Positions 41,575-54,100 of a DNA stretch of 64,000 nt are shown piece after piece. The notes under the pieces are model-generated. The model saw nothing but the letters and a program-made list of their open reading frames with translations, was not told the DNA's origin and searched no databases. The DNA is from Lingula anatina (taxonomy: Eukaryota; Brachiopoda; Lingulata; Lingulida; Lingulidae). The stretch spans positions 374,515-438,514 of the forward strand of contig NW_019775399.1 in NCBI RefSeq assembly GCF_001039355.2, read 5' to 3'. The position numbers and the translations under genes are program-made. Position 1 is the first letter of the stretch, and the number at the start of each line of letters is the position of its first letter.

Positions 41575-41790
41575 AAGGGTTCACTCTCCCTAAATGCAAT
41601 CAGATTAACAGATTAACACGCCACCTCTTTTTTCCCCCCACGTGCTCGTACAATCACCAGCTGTCTCGTATTCTAGTCAACACCAAGAGGACATGTGTAA
41701 ATCTGCTTACCAGTAACCGATTTAACTGATTTTAACTGATTCAGCGGGAGTCCCCATGGAGTTTTATTGGGAATGATCCCTAAGGCTGTA
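41575..41790. mobile_element. MITE family C, degraded copy
   Basis: It keeps ctaaatgcaatcagattaacagattaac on the left and gattcagcgggagtccccatggag plus gggaatgatccctaa on the right. The central aagctgg-type word has been lost. Confidence 0.5.
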
Positions 41791-42097
41791 CTAGCTACCA
41801 TAACCGGACCAAACACCGAGAGGAATAAAAGCGCCCTGAATTTCAGAGATCACTAGAAATTCTCCTTAAACCTTGTTCTGCTGATAACAGAGACCAGCTC
41901 CCAACAGTGAACTATGAAACTCTGGATGAATGAAAGAGAATGCACTCTTGTTACATAGAAAATCTTCCCAACTATATACTAGTAATAGAAAGACTTCCAG
42001 CCAGCCTGGGTAATTCCTGTGTGTGAGTCAAATGTAAGAGCACCTGTCAACTCTAATGATAACAATATACGTCTGAACCACATGGTAGTTTCCACAG

Positions 42098-42151
42098 AGA
42101 GAGAGAGAGAGAGAAAGAGACAGACAGACAGACAGACAGAGAGAGAGAGAA
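42098..42151. repeat. GA/GACA microsatellite
   Basis: (GA)n, then (GACA)n, then (GA)n in the 10.7-kb PPP2R3 intron. Confidence 0.9.
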
Positions 42152-42781
42152 ACTGATAGCATTCTTACTAAAAAATCCAAATGTCAAAGAATAGCAGGGT
42201 AATATGCTGAACTACAATGAATCTGTATCTCCTGCCAATAACAATACTAATAATAAGAATTTGTTCAAATTTCTACATTGGCATCAGGTTTGACGGAGAC
42301 TGTAAAATAACCACTTCACTTTTTAACTGCTTTAACCAAATATTAATTTTTTTCTTTTTTAATTTGAAATATATATGTATGGTATGAGTCAAATCTTAAC
42401 AGCGTCGGCAGCAGCAAAATACACCTATGATATCGTAACTGTAATACAGTATCTACAATATAGTACAGCATGCTTGAAGTAAAAGGAATATCAAAAAAGA
42501 GAGAAATAAAGCCAACCATATAAATTAATTAACTCTCTATCTCTGAACAACAACAACAATAGGTCTACCTTCCTTGTGTTCGCGTCGGCCCCCAAGCAGA
42601 ATGGATATGGAAGAGACACGGTCATGTTGTTACAAAGGGGATATTGAATTCTGAGAGCCTACTGTCTAGTAATTACTGTAGATAGCTCAATAATTCTGAG
42701 GATAATGTCAAAGGTGTAAGCATGGGCAGCAGCCGTCAATATCTGGGATATGTGTAATTCTGCATATTACACAAGTACATG

Positions 42782-42948
42782 CAGGCCCTTAGCCAGCAAG
42801 TTCAAAAGGGGGGTTCTTTTTCTGAAAAAGTGGACCTTTTTCCATAAAAACTTCATGATTCTAGATCAAAGTTTACTCAGAGTGGACCTTTTCCCACCAA
42901 AAGGGGCGGTTCTTTCGAACCTCCCGAACCCCCCTGGCTACATGCCTG
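42782..42948 (+). mobile_element. MITE family A, copy 4
   Basis: A 167-base element with ends caggcccttagccag and ctggctacatgcctg, flanked by acatg on both sides. It is directly followed by a family C element starting near 42958. Confidence 0.8.
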
Positions 42949-42957
42949 ACATGGACC

Positions 42958-43210
42958 AAGGGTTCATTCACAATAAAAGTATCGATCTACATAGATCGAT
43001 CCAACTCTGCGGAGACTCTCGCTGAATGCAATCAGACGAGAATGCCTCATCCTGGCGTTGAGCAGACTGTACAGAAAAGCTGGTGATCCTGTAAGTATGT
43101 TAGAAACAAGAGGTGTGTTAATCTGTTAACTTGATTGCGTTCAGCAAGAGTCCCACAGAGTTGGATTGTTCTACACAGAATGGTAGTTTCATTGGTAATG
43201 AGCCCTAAAG
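42958..43210. mobile_element. MITE family C copy
   Basis: Inverted arms gatcgatccaactctg...gaatgcaatcag and attgcgttcagc...cagagttgga, with outer arms gggttcattcaca / ggtaatgagccc. The centre has the shared word cagaaaagctggtg. It has no coding capacity. Confidence 0.65.
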
Positions 43211-43829
43211 GAGAGATTCTAAAACTGCAGTATCTATATATGTAAAAGACCTCTGACAAATAAATTCAGTTATACTGGCACGGTGAAAATCATCATCTGT
43301 CCACAACCAAATTATATTAATAATTTAGAGGATCTTCAACAAGGAAAGGAAACGAGAATGCTTAAAAAGAAAAACGCTTTTCCTTTACTGAACCCTCCCA
43401 ACATGCTTGGCTTCTGTTTGGATAATTTCATAAAAAAAACCTAGCAACTGAGTTACTCTCTTAATGAAATCAAGCAGAGAATGGAGGAAATAGTCCAAAG
43501 AAGGAAGAATCCTATGAAAGATTCAGAAACCCTCATTAAGAGGCCTCACATTAGAGCCATCTTCTGCTTTAAGAGCATTCTGAGGCAGTCAGGAAATTGG
43601 CTCTGAAACCTCCTTTACACTGAAGATAATAATGATACATTTTTACGGAGAGAATGCGTAGATCAATGGCTTCTGTGAGGAGAAAACACCTGCCATCTCG
43701 TCTTTTAACAGCTAGTCATACAGAGATGAAAACAAATCATCCAATGAGATAGATTTAATCCAGTACTATCCATTCATCATCCACCCTGAGTTCCGAAGGC
43801 TACAGAACCTCACCAAATTACTTTCAGCC

Positions 43830-44020
43830 CATGCGGCTTAGACGTCTGGGACGCACACTAAAGCTGCTAAATGACAGTTAATTACCCATCGGCCTCAGCA
43901 GGCGTGACAGACATCTAAGCTGCCCAGGTTAGTTGCAATTAAGTGAGAATCCCCTCGGAGATAATTTGATCCAAAGTTAGTGTGATAGTCTCTGGGAAAG
44001 TACCCCTAGTGTTATCAGTG
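43830..44020. mobile_element. family C-related element, diverged
   Basis: It shares gttaattaccc, gagaatcccctcggag, tttgatcc and agtgtgatag with 53830-54045. Both look like a subfamily of the gatcgatc-type inverted-repeat elements. Confidence 0.4.
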
Positions 44021-44592
44021 TGAAGCTGCCAATCCCAGTGCCCTCTGAATCGCCTCGCATTGTGGACAAGATTTTTAATAAAATTTTTAGCAGAGCTCTC
44101 TAAGAATAGAAAATCACACAGAGACCGACAAGAAGTACTTACTACAGTTCACTGTCCTTTTTATTGTATGTAAGACCCAAGGAATGCTTTTTTAATAAAG
44201 AAATATATTTTGATTAAAAAATACTGTGCTGCATCATCCACTCAATAGGGTTTATAAATTATTACATCCATTAGAAGTAACTGTACTTACTATAGGTATA
44301 TTTCAATGCACTAAAAAATAAGATTACTTGCAGATTTATATAAATGACATAGTATGTATCATCATTATTTTCTCTGTATTCTGTCCACCATATGTATGAA
44401 AAAAGGCATATATATATATACTAAAAGAAAAAAAACTAATATAAGCGATGTAACCATCCATTTAATATCAAGCCAAAGCAACAGTCTGCATGCTTATATT
44501 CCTAGTTCTAACTACAATATCTGAGTAACAGATTAAACAATACTGCATAACAACACCATGGGCATCTCTTGCCTCCACTTTCTTAGACCCAA

Positions 44593-44842
44593 GTTAGGCC
44601 CTATTCCCATACACACTATCAGTCTATGTAGATCGATCCAACTCCGTAGGGACTCTGGATGGATGCAATCAGTTAAACAGATTAACCACCACCTCCTGAT
44701 ATTAAGAAGAATACAGAAAAGCTGGTGACTATACGAGTGCGTTGGAAATAATAGGAGACGTGTCATTCAGTTACACTGAGTGCCCTCAGAGTTGGATCGA
44801 TCTAAATTAGACTGATGGTGCCTGTGGGAATGTGGTCTAAGC
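44593..44842. mobile_element. MITE family C copy
   Basis: Left arm cctattcccata...atcagtctatgtagatcgatccaac and right arm gagttggatcgatcta...agactgatggtgcctgtgggaatg are inverted over about 50 bases. The centre contains acagaaaagctggtgac, as in the other copies. Confidence 0.7.
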
Positions 44843-46011
44843 CGTATTACTCACTAGTGATTCCATAGGATTACCGTGATCGAGACTTAATGCCAGGATT
44901 ACAACCAGTCAATAATCAAAATGGCGACAAATCTTCAAAGTAATTGGAAATTAAGAACCAGGAAGCTTGGCATTCAAGAGAAGGGCTTAGGATAAACAGC
45001 TTCTTAGAACATGATAAGGTTAAATTTCACAAATTTCGAACACCAAACTTTAAATACATCCATGATCAAGATTATTGGGGAACAACAGAATAATAAGTTA
45101 ATTTAAAAACATTTAATTATCCCATTTTTTTTTTTTAATTTCAAATATTTACAAAAAGCAAGTTTCTGCTTAGGTCCCAACTTTTAATCAAGAATTACTG
45201 CCATCATACTTTTTGGAAAATGTGAACACAACCTATATAAGTTATAACTTTTTTTCTCAATTCAGATTATTTCCCAATGCTAGGCTGTTTGTTAAAAACT
45301 GTAGCAATCGTAAGCCCTAAAATGGTAGAACTATTCTAAAAGAAAAAGTGAATCTTACTCCTAGTTGATGAGCAGATGAATGTTACCTTATATACATACC
45401 TTGAGACAGCTAAACTGGCTAACTGGCTACTCAGCAGTGTGCTAAGTGAGGAAAAGTCAGGGTAAGCTCAACATTTGAGAGTCCACACATCAGAGATGCA
45501 GTTCTGTCTGATCGTGAAATTCATTTTAACAGTAATGTGCAGCAGTTTTTATGCATAAACACATACAGTACACATGACAGTATCAGGAAATGTAAACTTG
45601 AGAGGGAGTGCTAGTGCTAATGGTAACGCATGGATTTTCGTGCTGCTACATTCAATTTCAACTTAGTATCGATCTCACAGAAACAGACGCCAAACAGATG
45701 CACTCATCATTCATATATTTAAAGGCCATGGATTGAGAACAAAATCCACGGATCGTATGTTTAAATTCGAGTTAAAATGTCACGAATATCGCGTGCATAA
45801 ATCACTGTAAGATTGCCGCTTTGAGGTTGTTTACATCGACAACCGAAAACAGTCACGTTGTCCCAGGAGTTGAAGTTTCGCTGGGGCAAAATAAGTTTAC
45901 TTAAACTCAACTAAATACACTCACAAATTACACACTACACACGATATATCAGCTTTTAATCTATAGCTTAAAATATGTGTGCGGAAAGCTAATTCAAGGC
46001 GACTAGACTAC

Positions 46012-46115
46012 CTGTTACTTGGCTTGCTGCTCAGCTGGAATCCCGCTTCCGCCGGGTAATGGCGCGTGCGCAATCGTGAGCTCAGTCAATGATTACTTCC
46101 GCGAAATTCCGTTCC
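46012..46115 (-). promoter_or_regulatory. PPP2R3 upstream promoter and 5' UTR exon
   Basis: A CpG-containing block in otherwise AT-rich DNA. Read on the minus strand it has CGGAAGTAA and GGCGGAAGC (ETS-type cores), a near-consensus NRF-1 site (TGCGCACGCGCC), then AACAG|GTAGTC as a donor, so the exon would end at 46012. This motif set is typical of TATA-less housekeeping promoters. Pairing with the acceptor at 35343 is inference and implies a 10.7-kb intron. The start site itself is not fixed. Confidence 0.5.
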
Positions 46116-46900
46116 ACAAAGTTTAGTCAAATCAAGGAGTGAGAACTTCTTGCTCGAATTCAAATTCAAATTCAAATAACTTTAATTTATATATTAAAAT
46201 CAAAATGATTGCCATGCTCGCGTAAAAGACACCAGGTTCAAAATTATACACATTCATTCAGTAAAAATTTAAGGTCTTTGCTAGGAAACGGAGTTTTGAT
46301 TTTTTTTTTTCATCATTTTATTTCCTGGATTCGTATTAGCTTTTAAGTTTCTGTAGGTGCTGTCAATACTTTTGATGCAGGGAACGTTTATGAAAAAATA
46401 TTTGTAACATTATGGCTTGCTGTTTTGTTTAACCAAGGAATTATCTTCCTTGCTTTTACAAACTGCCTCAAGCTGACGATGCGAAGGAGTGCGTGCTTCA
46501 AGTTGAAAACCAAAAAAACTAAAAAGTACTAGAAACAATATTATATCCATTACTGGGCATCAAAACGATGTGAATGTGAAATGTTAATTAAGTACATCAT
46601 TCTGTTTCATTAATTCATTCATTCACTATATTTATATTTATTTATTTTTATTTATTTAATTATTTATTTGTTTGTTTGTTTATCTATCTATACTCGTTTA
46701 TAGGAGACTATACATCCCATTGAATAAAAAATAATAAAATTAGATGTGATTAGGCCTACTCCAGCGGACATATATTTCTACATATTTTCTCTACTTCTAT
46801 GATATATCCATGTAGACTCATATGTAGACTGTTTATATACCACGCTCAAACAAAACACGCGCTTCCGATTTCGATTTCATAAGTGGGGCACGTATATTGA
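46116..46900. other. spacer between head-to-head PPP2R3 and ALDH1
   Basis: AT-rich sequence between the two candidate promoters, with a (TTTA)n-like patch at 46624-46675. No ORF or conserved element is recognised. Confidence 0.5.
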
Positions 46901-47046
46901 AACTAGGTCAGTGGGGTGTCTGCTAGATTACACTAAGGTCGGCTCAGCGTCGCGGCTATCTGCCTGGTGAACCGGGCTAGTGCAAGTTCTGCAACGTGTT
47001 GTCTGGAGTGCAAACATCGCATTGGCCCTTGTGCACGTCGATAGTT
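46900..47046 (+). promoter_or_regulatory. ALDH1 promoter and non-coding first exon
   Basis: A CpG-containing block (gtcgcggctatctgcc, aacgtgttg, cacgtcg) precedes a strong donor gtaagt at 47047, so exon 1 would end at 47046 and splice to the acceptor at 47164. An AGGTCA nuclear-receptor half-site lies at 46905-46910. No TATA box is evident, and the start site is not fixed. Confidence 0.5.
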
Positions 47047-47164
47047 GTAAGTATTTTAAGTTGAAGTTGCAAGTATACTAGTATAATTACTGTAGTATAG
47101 ATATGTGATTAAAAATAAAGCACACTCGTGAGTCCTATATCTTGTCCACTGACTTACTTTTTAG

Positions 47165-50100
47165 GTGCACTGTAGATAAGCTGCAAGCAGAGTGATTAAA
47201 TTTAAAGATGTCTGATCAGGAGGCGATGCGTTTTCCAGAGATCAAATATACCAAGGTACGTATGTCTATTGCACATGTACGTGTGTGTGCGTGTGTGTGT
47301 GTGTGTGTGCTTTATATTATCCAGTATAAGCTGTAATGGCAAGCTATGGGTCTGATGGGCATATGAGGGGCATGCACATGTGTGTGCATTTTAATTTGTG
47401 GGTCCTTGCATACAAGTGTTTTGGTTGTTAGTGTACAGTACATGTACATGTACGTACACATTTATGTATTCAGTAATCTGTGCACGCAGTACTAGTATGT
47501 GTGCTTTGCCTCTATTTAAATTATGTCTCCAAAGTCAAGTAAAGGCACCAAAGTTCAAACCAAGGTTCAAGGACTCAAATGCAAAATACCAAAATATGCA
47601 CTAGTGCACTTGTGACCCTGGCCTGGGTGAGTGTGGCATTCTTGCATGAACCATGGGTGGAATTTGATACATCAAGATTTTTTACTTGGCATTGTGTGCT
47701 AAATACAGGCCAGAAATATGGTATACAAGACGAGGTCAGCTGGGTGTCTATTTTGTGACCTTTGTGAAATGAAATTTGGACTCTTCATTTTTTTTTTTTT
47801 TTTTGTCACTGTGGTAGTTTAAAATTGACATTTACATTGGCCTAAAACATTTTTTTGTTACAAAAAGAAAGTAAAAAAAAGAACATTATCATTATAAACC
47901 GGCTTTAAACTGTTATGTTTTATGATGATTTACGATATTATGTTTTATGAATTCAGATCTTTATCAACAATGAATGGCATGACTCTGTCAGTGGGAAAAC
48001 TTTTCCTACCATCAATCCATGCACTGGAGAGAAGATATGTGACGTACAGGAGGGAGATAAGGTATATTGTGGGGGAATTTAAAAGAAAAAAATAATATTA
48101 AAAGGATGAAAATAATAGATAATGAAGATTTTTGCACTTTGTGATAGTGGCGCCATAATAATTACTGGTATAGATAATATTGCAAGTAATACACAAACAT
48201 AAGTATAATTGCAAATATATTTTATTATTGCATGCTACGGATCATCCAAAACTTCCCCTACAGTGTATAGTTTGTAGACTTGTGAAAAAAATTTCAGAAA
48301 TGGATGACCCTTTATATATTTGAAATTTTGTTTAATATACTTTTTTGTCTGCTTGTGTATTAAATGTCTTATATCACATTTGTTCAAGTATTTTAAAGTA
48401 ATTTAGACTGATATAATCAATGCTGAAAGGGATGCATGTACACATTGTATGCATGTAATATTAATTTGTTCATTTTAGGCTGACATAGACAAGGCAGTCA
48501 AGGCGGCAAGAGATGCCTTTGCCCTGGACGCCCCGTGGAGAACAATGGACGCTTCACAGCGAGGTAATCTGATGGTCAAGTTGTGTGAGCTGATGGAGAG
48601 AGATAAAGTTTACCTGGCTGTAAGTTTGTATATATCTTTCTTGTTTGTTTATTTGTTTGTTTGTTTTTACTTTACCTATTCTTAGAAGTGAATAACATGG
48701 ACTCAGATTTTATGCTCATAGAGAATCGTATACAATGTGAATACAGTTGAATTTATCATTTTAAGCCTATAATTCACCCCTATGTCTTAAATAATTATAT
48801 TCCTCAGAGCTTGGAGACTCTGGACAATGGAAAGCCATATCTGGACTCCCTGGGAGACCTGCAGATGACCATTGACTGTATTAAGTACTACGCTGGCTAT
48901 GCAGACAAGATACATGGGAAAACTATCCCCATGGGTATGTTAATCCCTTGTCATGTCGATTGCTGTCTCTCTGAGTGCATGCAGAACAGATGATCCTCAG
49001 AACTACTGATCCGCGGATTAAATATGGCCGACCCATCGTAAAAGGTAGCTGCAGGTCTCCACACCTCCACACACGCCATCCCTGCAGGGGCCTGGCAATT
49101 AAACCTTAGAGCCAAGATTTAAACCGTTTAATGGCAGATGTGGGGGGCGATGATACCATTAGGATATTAAGTGGCTTCCTTTTATGATGGGTCAGCCATA
49201 TTTGATCTGGAGATCAGTAGATCCTAGGATCATCTGTTCTTTGGGCTCTGGCTGGCTGGTTTGTTGACTGGCTGGTTTGCAGGATGGATGGATGGATGGA
49301 TGAATAAAATAATGAGTGCATGTATTGCTCAATGAGGGAATCCATGATAGTTTGTTTCATTTTTTAATGAATGGGGGGGGGGGGGGGGGGNNNNNNNNNN
49401 NNNNNNNNNNNNNNNNNNNNNNNNNNNNNNNNNNNNNNNNNNNNNNNNNNNNNNNNNNNNNNNNNNNNNNNNNNNTTGGTTGCTTGCTAGAATAAGTGAT
49501 TAACTGTTTGGTTTTTTTTTGATCAGTTAGTTTGGCAGAGATTTTGATAATTGTTTAGTTGATAATTAGCAGCTAAAAGGTGAAAAAAGGACCAGGAACT
49601 ATGATTAGTCAGTAAATTACTGAAAAAGAGATAATAGGGAAAAAGAACTACAGAAACACAATGTTTGGAGAAAGAAATAATTGTTACTAACTTTGTAAAT
49701 TTAGACGAGATCATCATTTCCTGAAAAAGTTGCTAATATTAGTAACTTGAATTTCTTAGTATAAACAATTTTGTTTACTTATGTTTTGTTTCCAAGGATC
49801 GTACTGTATAACCACTAATAACCTAACTCATTTGTTTCTGATTGTTATGATGGTTTTTACTGTAGACGGGGATTTCTTTTCCTACACTAAACTTCACCCT
49901 GTGGGAGTTTGTGGCCAGATTATCCCGGTATGTTATTATTTTATTTTATGTTGTTTTTTTTTTTCGTTTTATTATCATTGATTATTTTGTTTATTCTATA
50001 TTAAAACACTTTGTACTAACTCTTTCATAAGATGCAGTTATAGCTGTTCGGTTTTCAAAATGTCTTTTATTAAATATTCTTTAATGGGGAACCTTGTGTG

Positions 50101-51095
50101 AGGTTTTGGTGCAGCAAAACACAAAGAAATTTCCTGAGGTACATGTATACAGCGCTTACACTGGATTTTCTAAAGATACACTTTAATCCCAAAAAGCACG
50201 TTTAACTCCTTTATCTATAAAAACAACTCCATCAACAAGTTCATAAATTTTTGTCTCAGTAAATTTTAACAGTCCAAACCTTTTAACCAATTGTGTAACT
50301 CAGCATAGTTGTATATCAAAGATTGGATGACAAAGAGGCATTTCTTTGATTTTTTTTTTTTTTTTTTTTTTGTGAATTTGTGTTAATACAGTGGAACTAT
50401 CCCCTGATGATGGTAGCTTGGAAGTGGGGACCAGCTCTCGCCTGCGGCAACACAATTATAATGAAACCTGCAGAACAGACGCCATTGACAGCCCTCTACT
50501 GTGCCGCATTATCTGTGGAGGTGAATCGTATCTGTTATATTAAATTTCAGCTGTATCAAGTGCAATTTTGAGACAGCTGATAAATGTTTTCTTTTAGTAC
50601 TTTTAAATTAATTTAACATCATATTGGAAAATAACTCAGATGTGTTCATATGATAATGGTATACCTAAAGATTTATATTAAATGGTGTCATACAAAAATC
50701 ATTCCACTTTGATACAATAAATGAAAAATATACACAAAGATGACCTGAAAATGGTAATATGCAAATACATTCTAAGCATACTTATTTATATGCTGTATTT
50801 AAATTTAAGGCTGGTTTTCCCCCTGGGGTCATAAACATAGTCCCTGGGTATGGCCCCACTGCAGGAGCAGCCCTGGCAGAACACATGGATGTGGACAAGA
50901 TAGCTTTCACTGGGTCCACTGAGGTGATTCTTCTTTTCTTCTTCCTCCTCTCTGTCTCCATTCTACAGACAGGAGCTTTTTTCCGTAAAAAATGTGGAAT
51001 TCCGATTTTTTTAATTCAATTCTGATGATTCCTGAGATTTGAAAAGATCTGTCATGATAAATGTTCAGAGGGTTTTTTTTAAACCTTGGCTCATG

Positions 51096-51159
<64 letters not shown>

Positions 51160-54100
51160 AAGGTAGTTAGAACTTACTCCAATGGGACTGTCCCTGAATG
51201 CAGTCAAATTAACAGACTGACAAGCCTCCATACTCCTCATGTTGAGTAGAATACAGAAAAGCTGGTAAGTATACCAGCACTTTGGAAACAAGAGAAGGCA
51301 TATACATCTGATTACATTCAGTCCAAGTCCCTGTGGAGTTAGTTCGAACTACCTAGTACTGTAGTTTCTTTGCGACAGATCCTTTGAAATTAGAATGCAA
51401 AAAGTGCAAATTATATATATATATGGATAAATTTGCTGTATTCAGGTTGGACAGTTAGTGATGATGGCTGCAGCGAAGAGCAACATGAAGCGGGTGACAT
51501 TTGAGATGGGAGGGAAAAGTCCAAATATCATCTTTGATGATGCTGATTGTGAGCTCAAATTATTTTAGATTTTAATTTCATTGCATTGATTTATTTTTCA
51601 ATCTGAGATGACCTATGCCCTTAATAGCATTTAAGGTTAAAGATTTAAGGATGAAAATAATGATAGAATGAAGAGGAGTTAACATTTTGGACTTGAGTTT
51701 TTGCTCTGGTGATGACAGAATGAAAAAGAAGAGAATGTGATTACATGACTAGTGTTTTTTCTCCCTCATGATGAAAAAATAAACAGCAATGAAATTGATG
51801 ATACATTTAACATATTCTAGTGGATAACTGTGCCATGAATTAGTAGCGACTGTTTGTGTTTTTTTTTTCTGCTGAAAAAAATCTGGAGAGCAAGATTGGA
51901 AATGTTCCAATATTTCAGTGGATGAAGCTGTGACTTGGGCCCATGCTGCCATTATGAACAATCACGGCCAAAACTGCTGCGCTGGGTCAAGGACATATGT
52001 TCAGGAGGGGATTTACGATGAGTTTGTAAAGAGGAGTGCAAAGATGGCGGCAGAGAGAGTGGTGGGTGATCCGTATGATAAGAAAACACAACAAGGCCCT
52101 CAGGTGAGAATGAGGTATTTGATGAATTTTATGGTGTTTGAACAATTGCACAGCATGTTGAATAGAAATTGATGGATAAGAGTTTTATGGCATTTTAGTG
52201 AGAAAATAATCAAGAACTACAAATATTTTATGTATCTGCAGACAAAGTTGAAGATGATTCATCATCATTGATCAATAACTGTACTTGAACAATGCATGAA
52301 GAAATTAGACACATTGTATCATTTTGCATCATATTAATAAATGTTTTCCTTTTAACTACAAAAACTGTTTTGGATGGTTTCCCCTTTATATATCAAAAGT
52401 TTGGATCAATCAGTCAGCGCCTTAATTATATTAGAATCATGTTTATGTTGCTTCCACTCTGAAGGTGGACCAAGAGATGTTTGACAAGGTGATGAAATAC
52501 TGCAACATTGGGAAAGAAGAGGGCGCCACTTGCCAAGCTGGTGGGGAACGTTGGGGAGACGTTGGATATTTCGTCAAACCTACTGTTTTCTCAGATGTCA
52601 CAGATGATATGAGGATAGCAAGAGAGGAGGTAAAATTCACAGTTATTATGATCATAATTGGTGCACATGTCAATTTAAAAAATGCAATTTCTTTAGCAAA
52701 ATTGTGATTAGTTTATTGAGAGGAAGACTATCGAGAGGAAGACTATCCTTGTTAATTTGAACTTGTCTTATTTGAATTGAGACTTTGACAAAAAGTATTC
52801 CAGTAAGTTTATTTTGTGCATCATATATAAAAATAGAAACATACTGTAACAATGTGTTAATGATGTTTTTTAAAATATCTTAAGCCTGACTTTTCAAATT
52901 GACTTTACTGTTATTTTGTGTTTATCTGCCTGTTTGTCCATCTGGTAAGGTAATAAATCTGTTAACACATACATTATCACTCTTTCTGTCTTTCTATTTT
53001 TCTATTTTGATTTACAGATCTTTGGACCAGTTCAGACCATCCTCAAATTCAAAACTCTTGAGGAGGTGATAGAGAAAGCAAACAACAGTAAATATGGTCT
53101 GGCAGCTGGAGTCCACACCAGAGACATCAACAAGGCATTTACTGTGGCTCAGAGCTTGCAGGCTGGGTCAATGTGGTGAGTGTTGGACTGCGGGCGTGTG
53201 TGTAAGTGTGTGTGTGTGTAAGTGTATGTGTGTGTCCCTCTATGTTGGGATGTGTTTGTCCTTTTGTCCTTGTCTGTCAGTCCATGCAGATGCAAGATGG
53301 TTTCGCCACTCTCAAGTTCAGGCTTTCAATAAATTTTAATAACATTTTATTTTCACCATAATTAATAATGCCAAACAATTCTTTATTAAGTTATGAGAAC
53401 ACAGCCCCTGCTATTTCTATGCATTCTGCACATTATTCTTCATTATTTTCACTTCAGGGTTAACTGCTATGACTGCATATCATCCCAGACACCATTTGGT
53501 GGATTCAAGCAGTCTGGCCATGGAAGGGAATTGTGAGTATATCTGAGTAGTTACTGAGAGGCACTGATAAATAATTGTGCAAATTGAGCTGCCTTGGTGG
53601 AGGTTTTCACTCTCTGAATGCTTTGGCGGTGGTCGACTTCACTCTCTGAGTGCCTTGGTAGAGGTCTACACTTTCTGAGTGCTGTAGCAGGCCTACCCAA
53701 CTACCTGATGCTGCACACACACTATGTCTGATACTTCGAATCATACTGATACACACCTTGAAAACGGGCAGCGTGATCCGATTTATGGTGAATTCTAGAG
53801 CCTTTGGTGCCGCCTCTGGTAGTTGAGTAGGCCTGTGTAGGGACCATTCCCAGGATCAATCTATCTCACTAAGTAGTAAACTGCAATCAGTTTAAGTGTG
53901 CACGAAAGTTAATTACCCCCCAAGCAGCTTCAGTGGGCATAACAGCCATTTAAGCCACTTAAACAGAATACAAGTTAAGAAGAATCCCTTTGGAGTTAGA
54001 TTGATCCTGCTAGTGTAATAGGTCTATGGGAACCCAGTCTTACTGTTTCTAGTAAATTATTTATTGTGCGAGCATGCAGTGTCAATGCAGTGAATACCAT

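Noticed and set aside
50907-51291. Open frames containing poly Arg-Glu or Ser-Leu
   Set aside because: They are produced by the (TC)n microsatellite in an ALDH1 intron.
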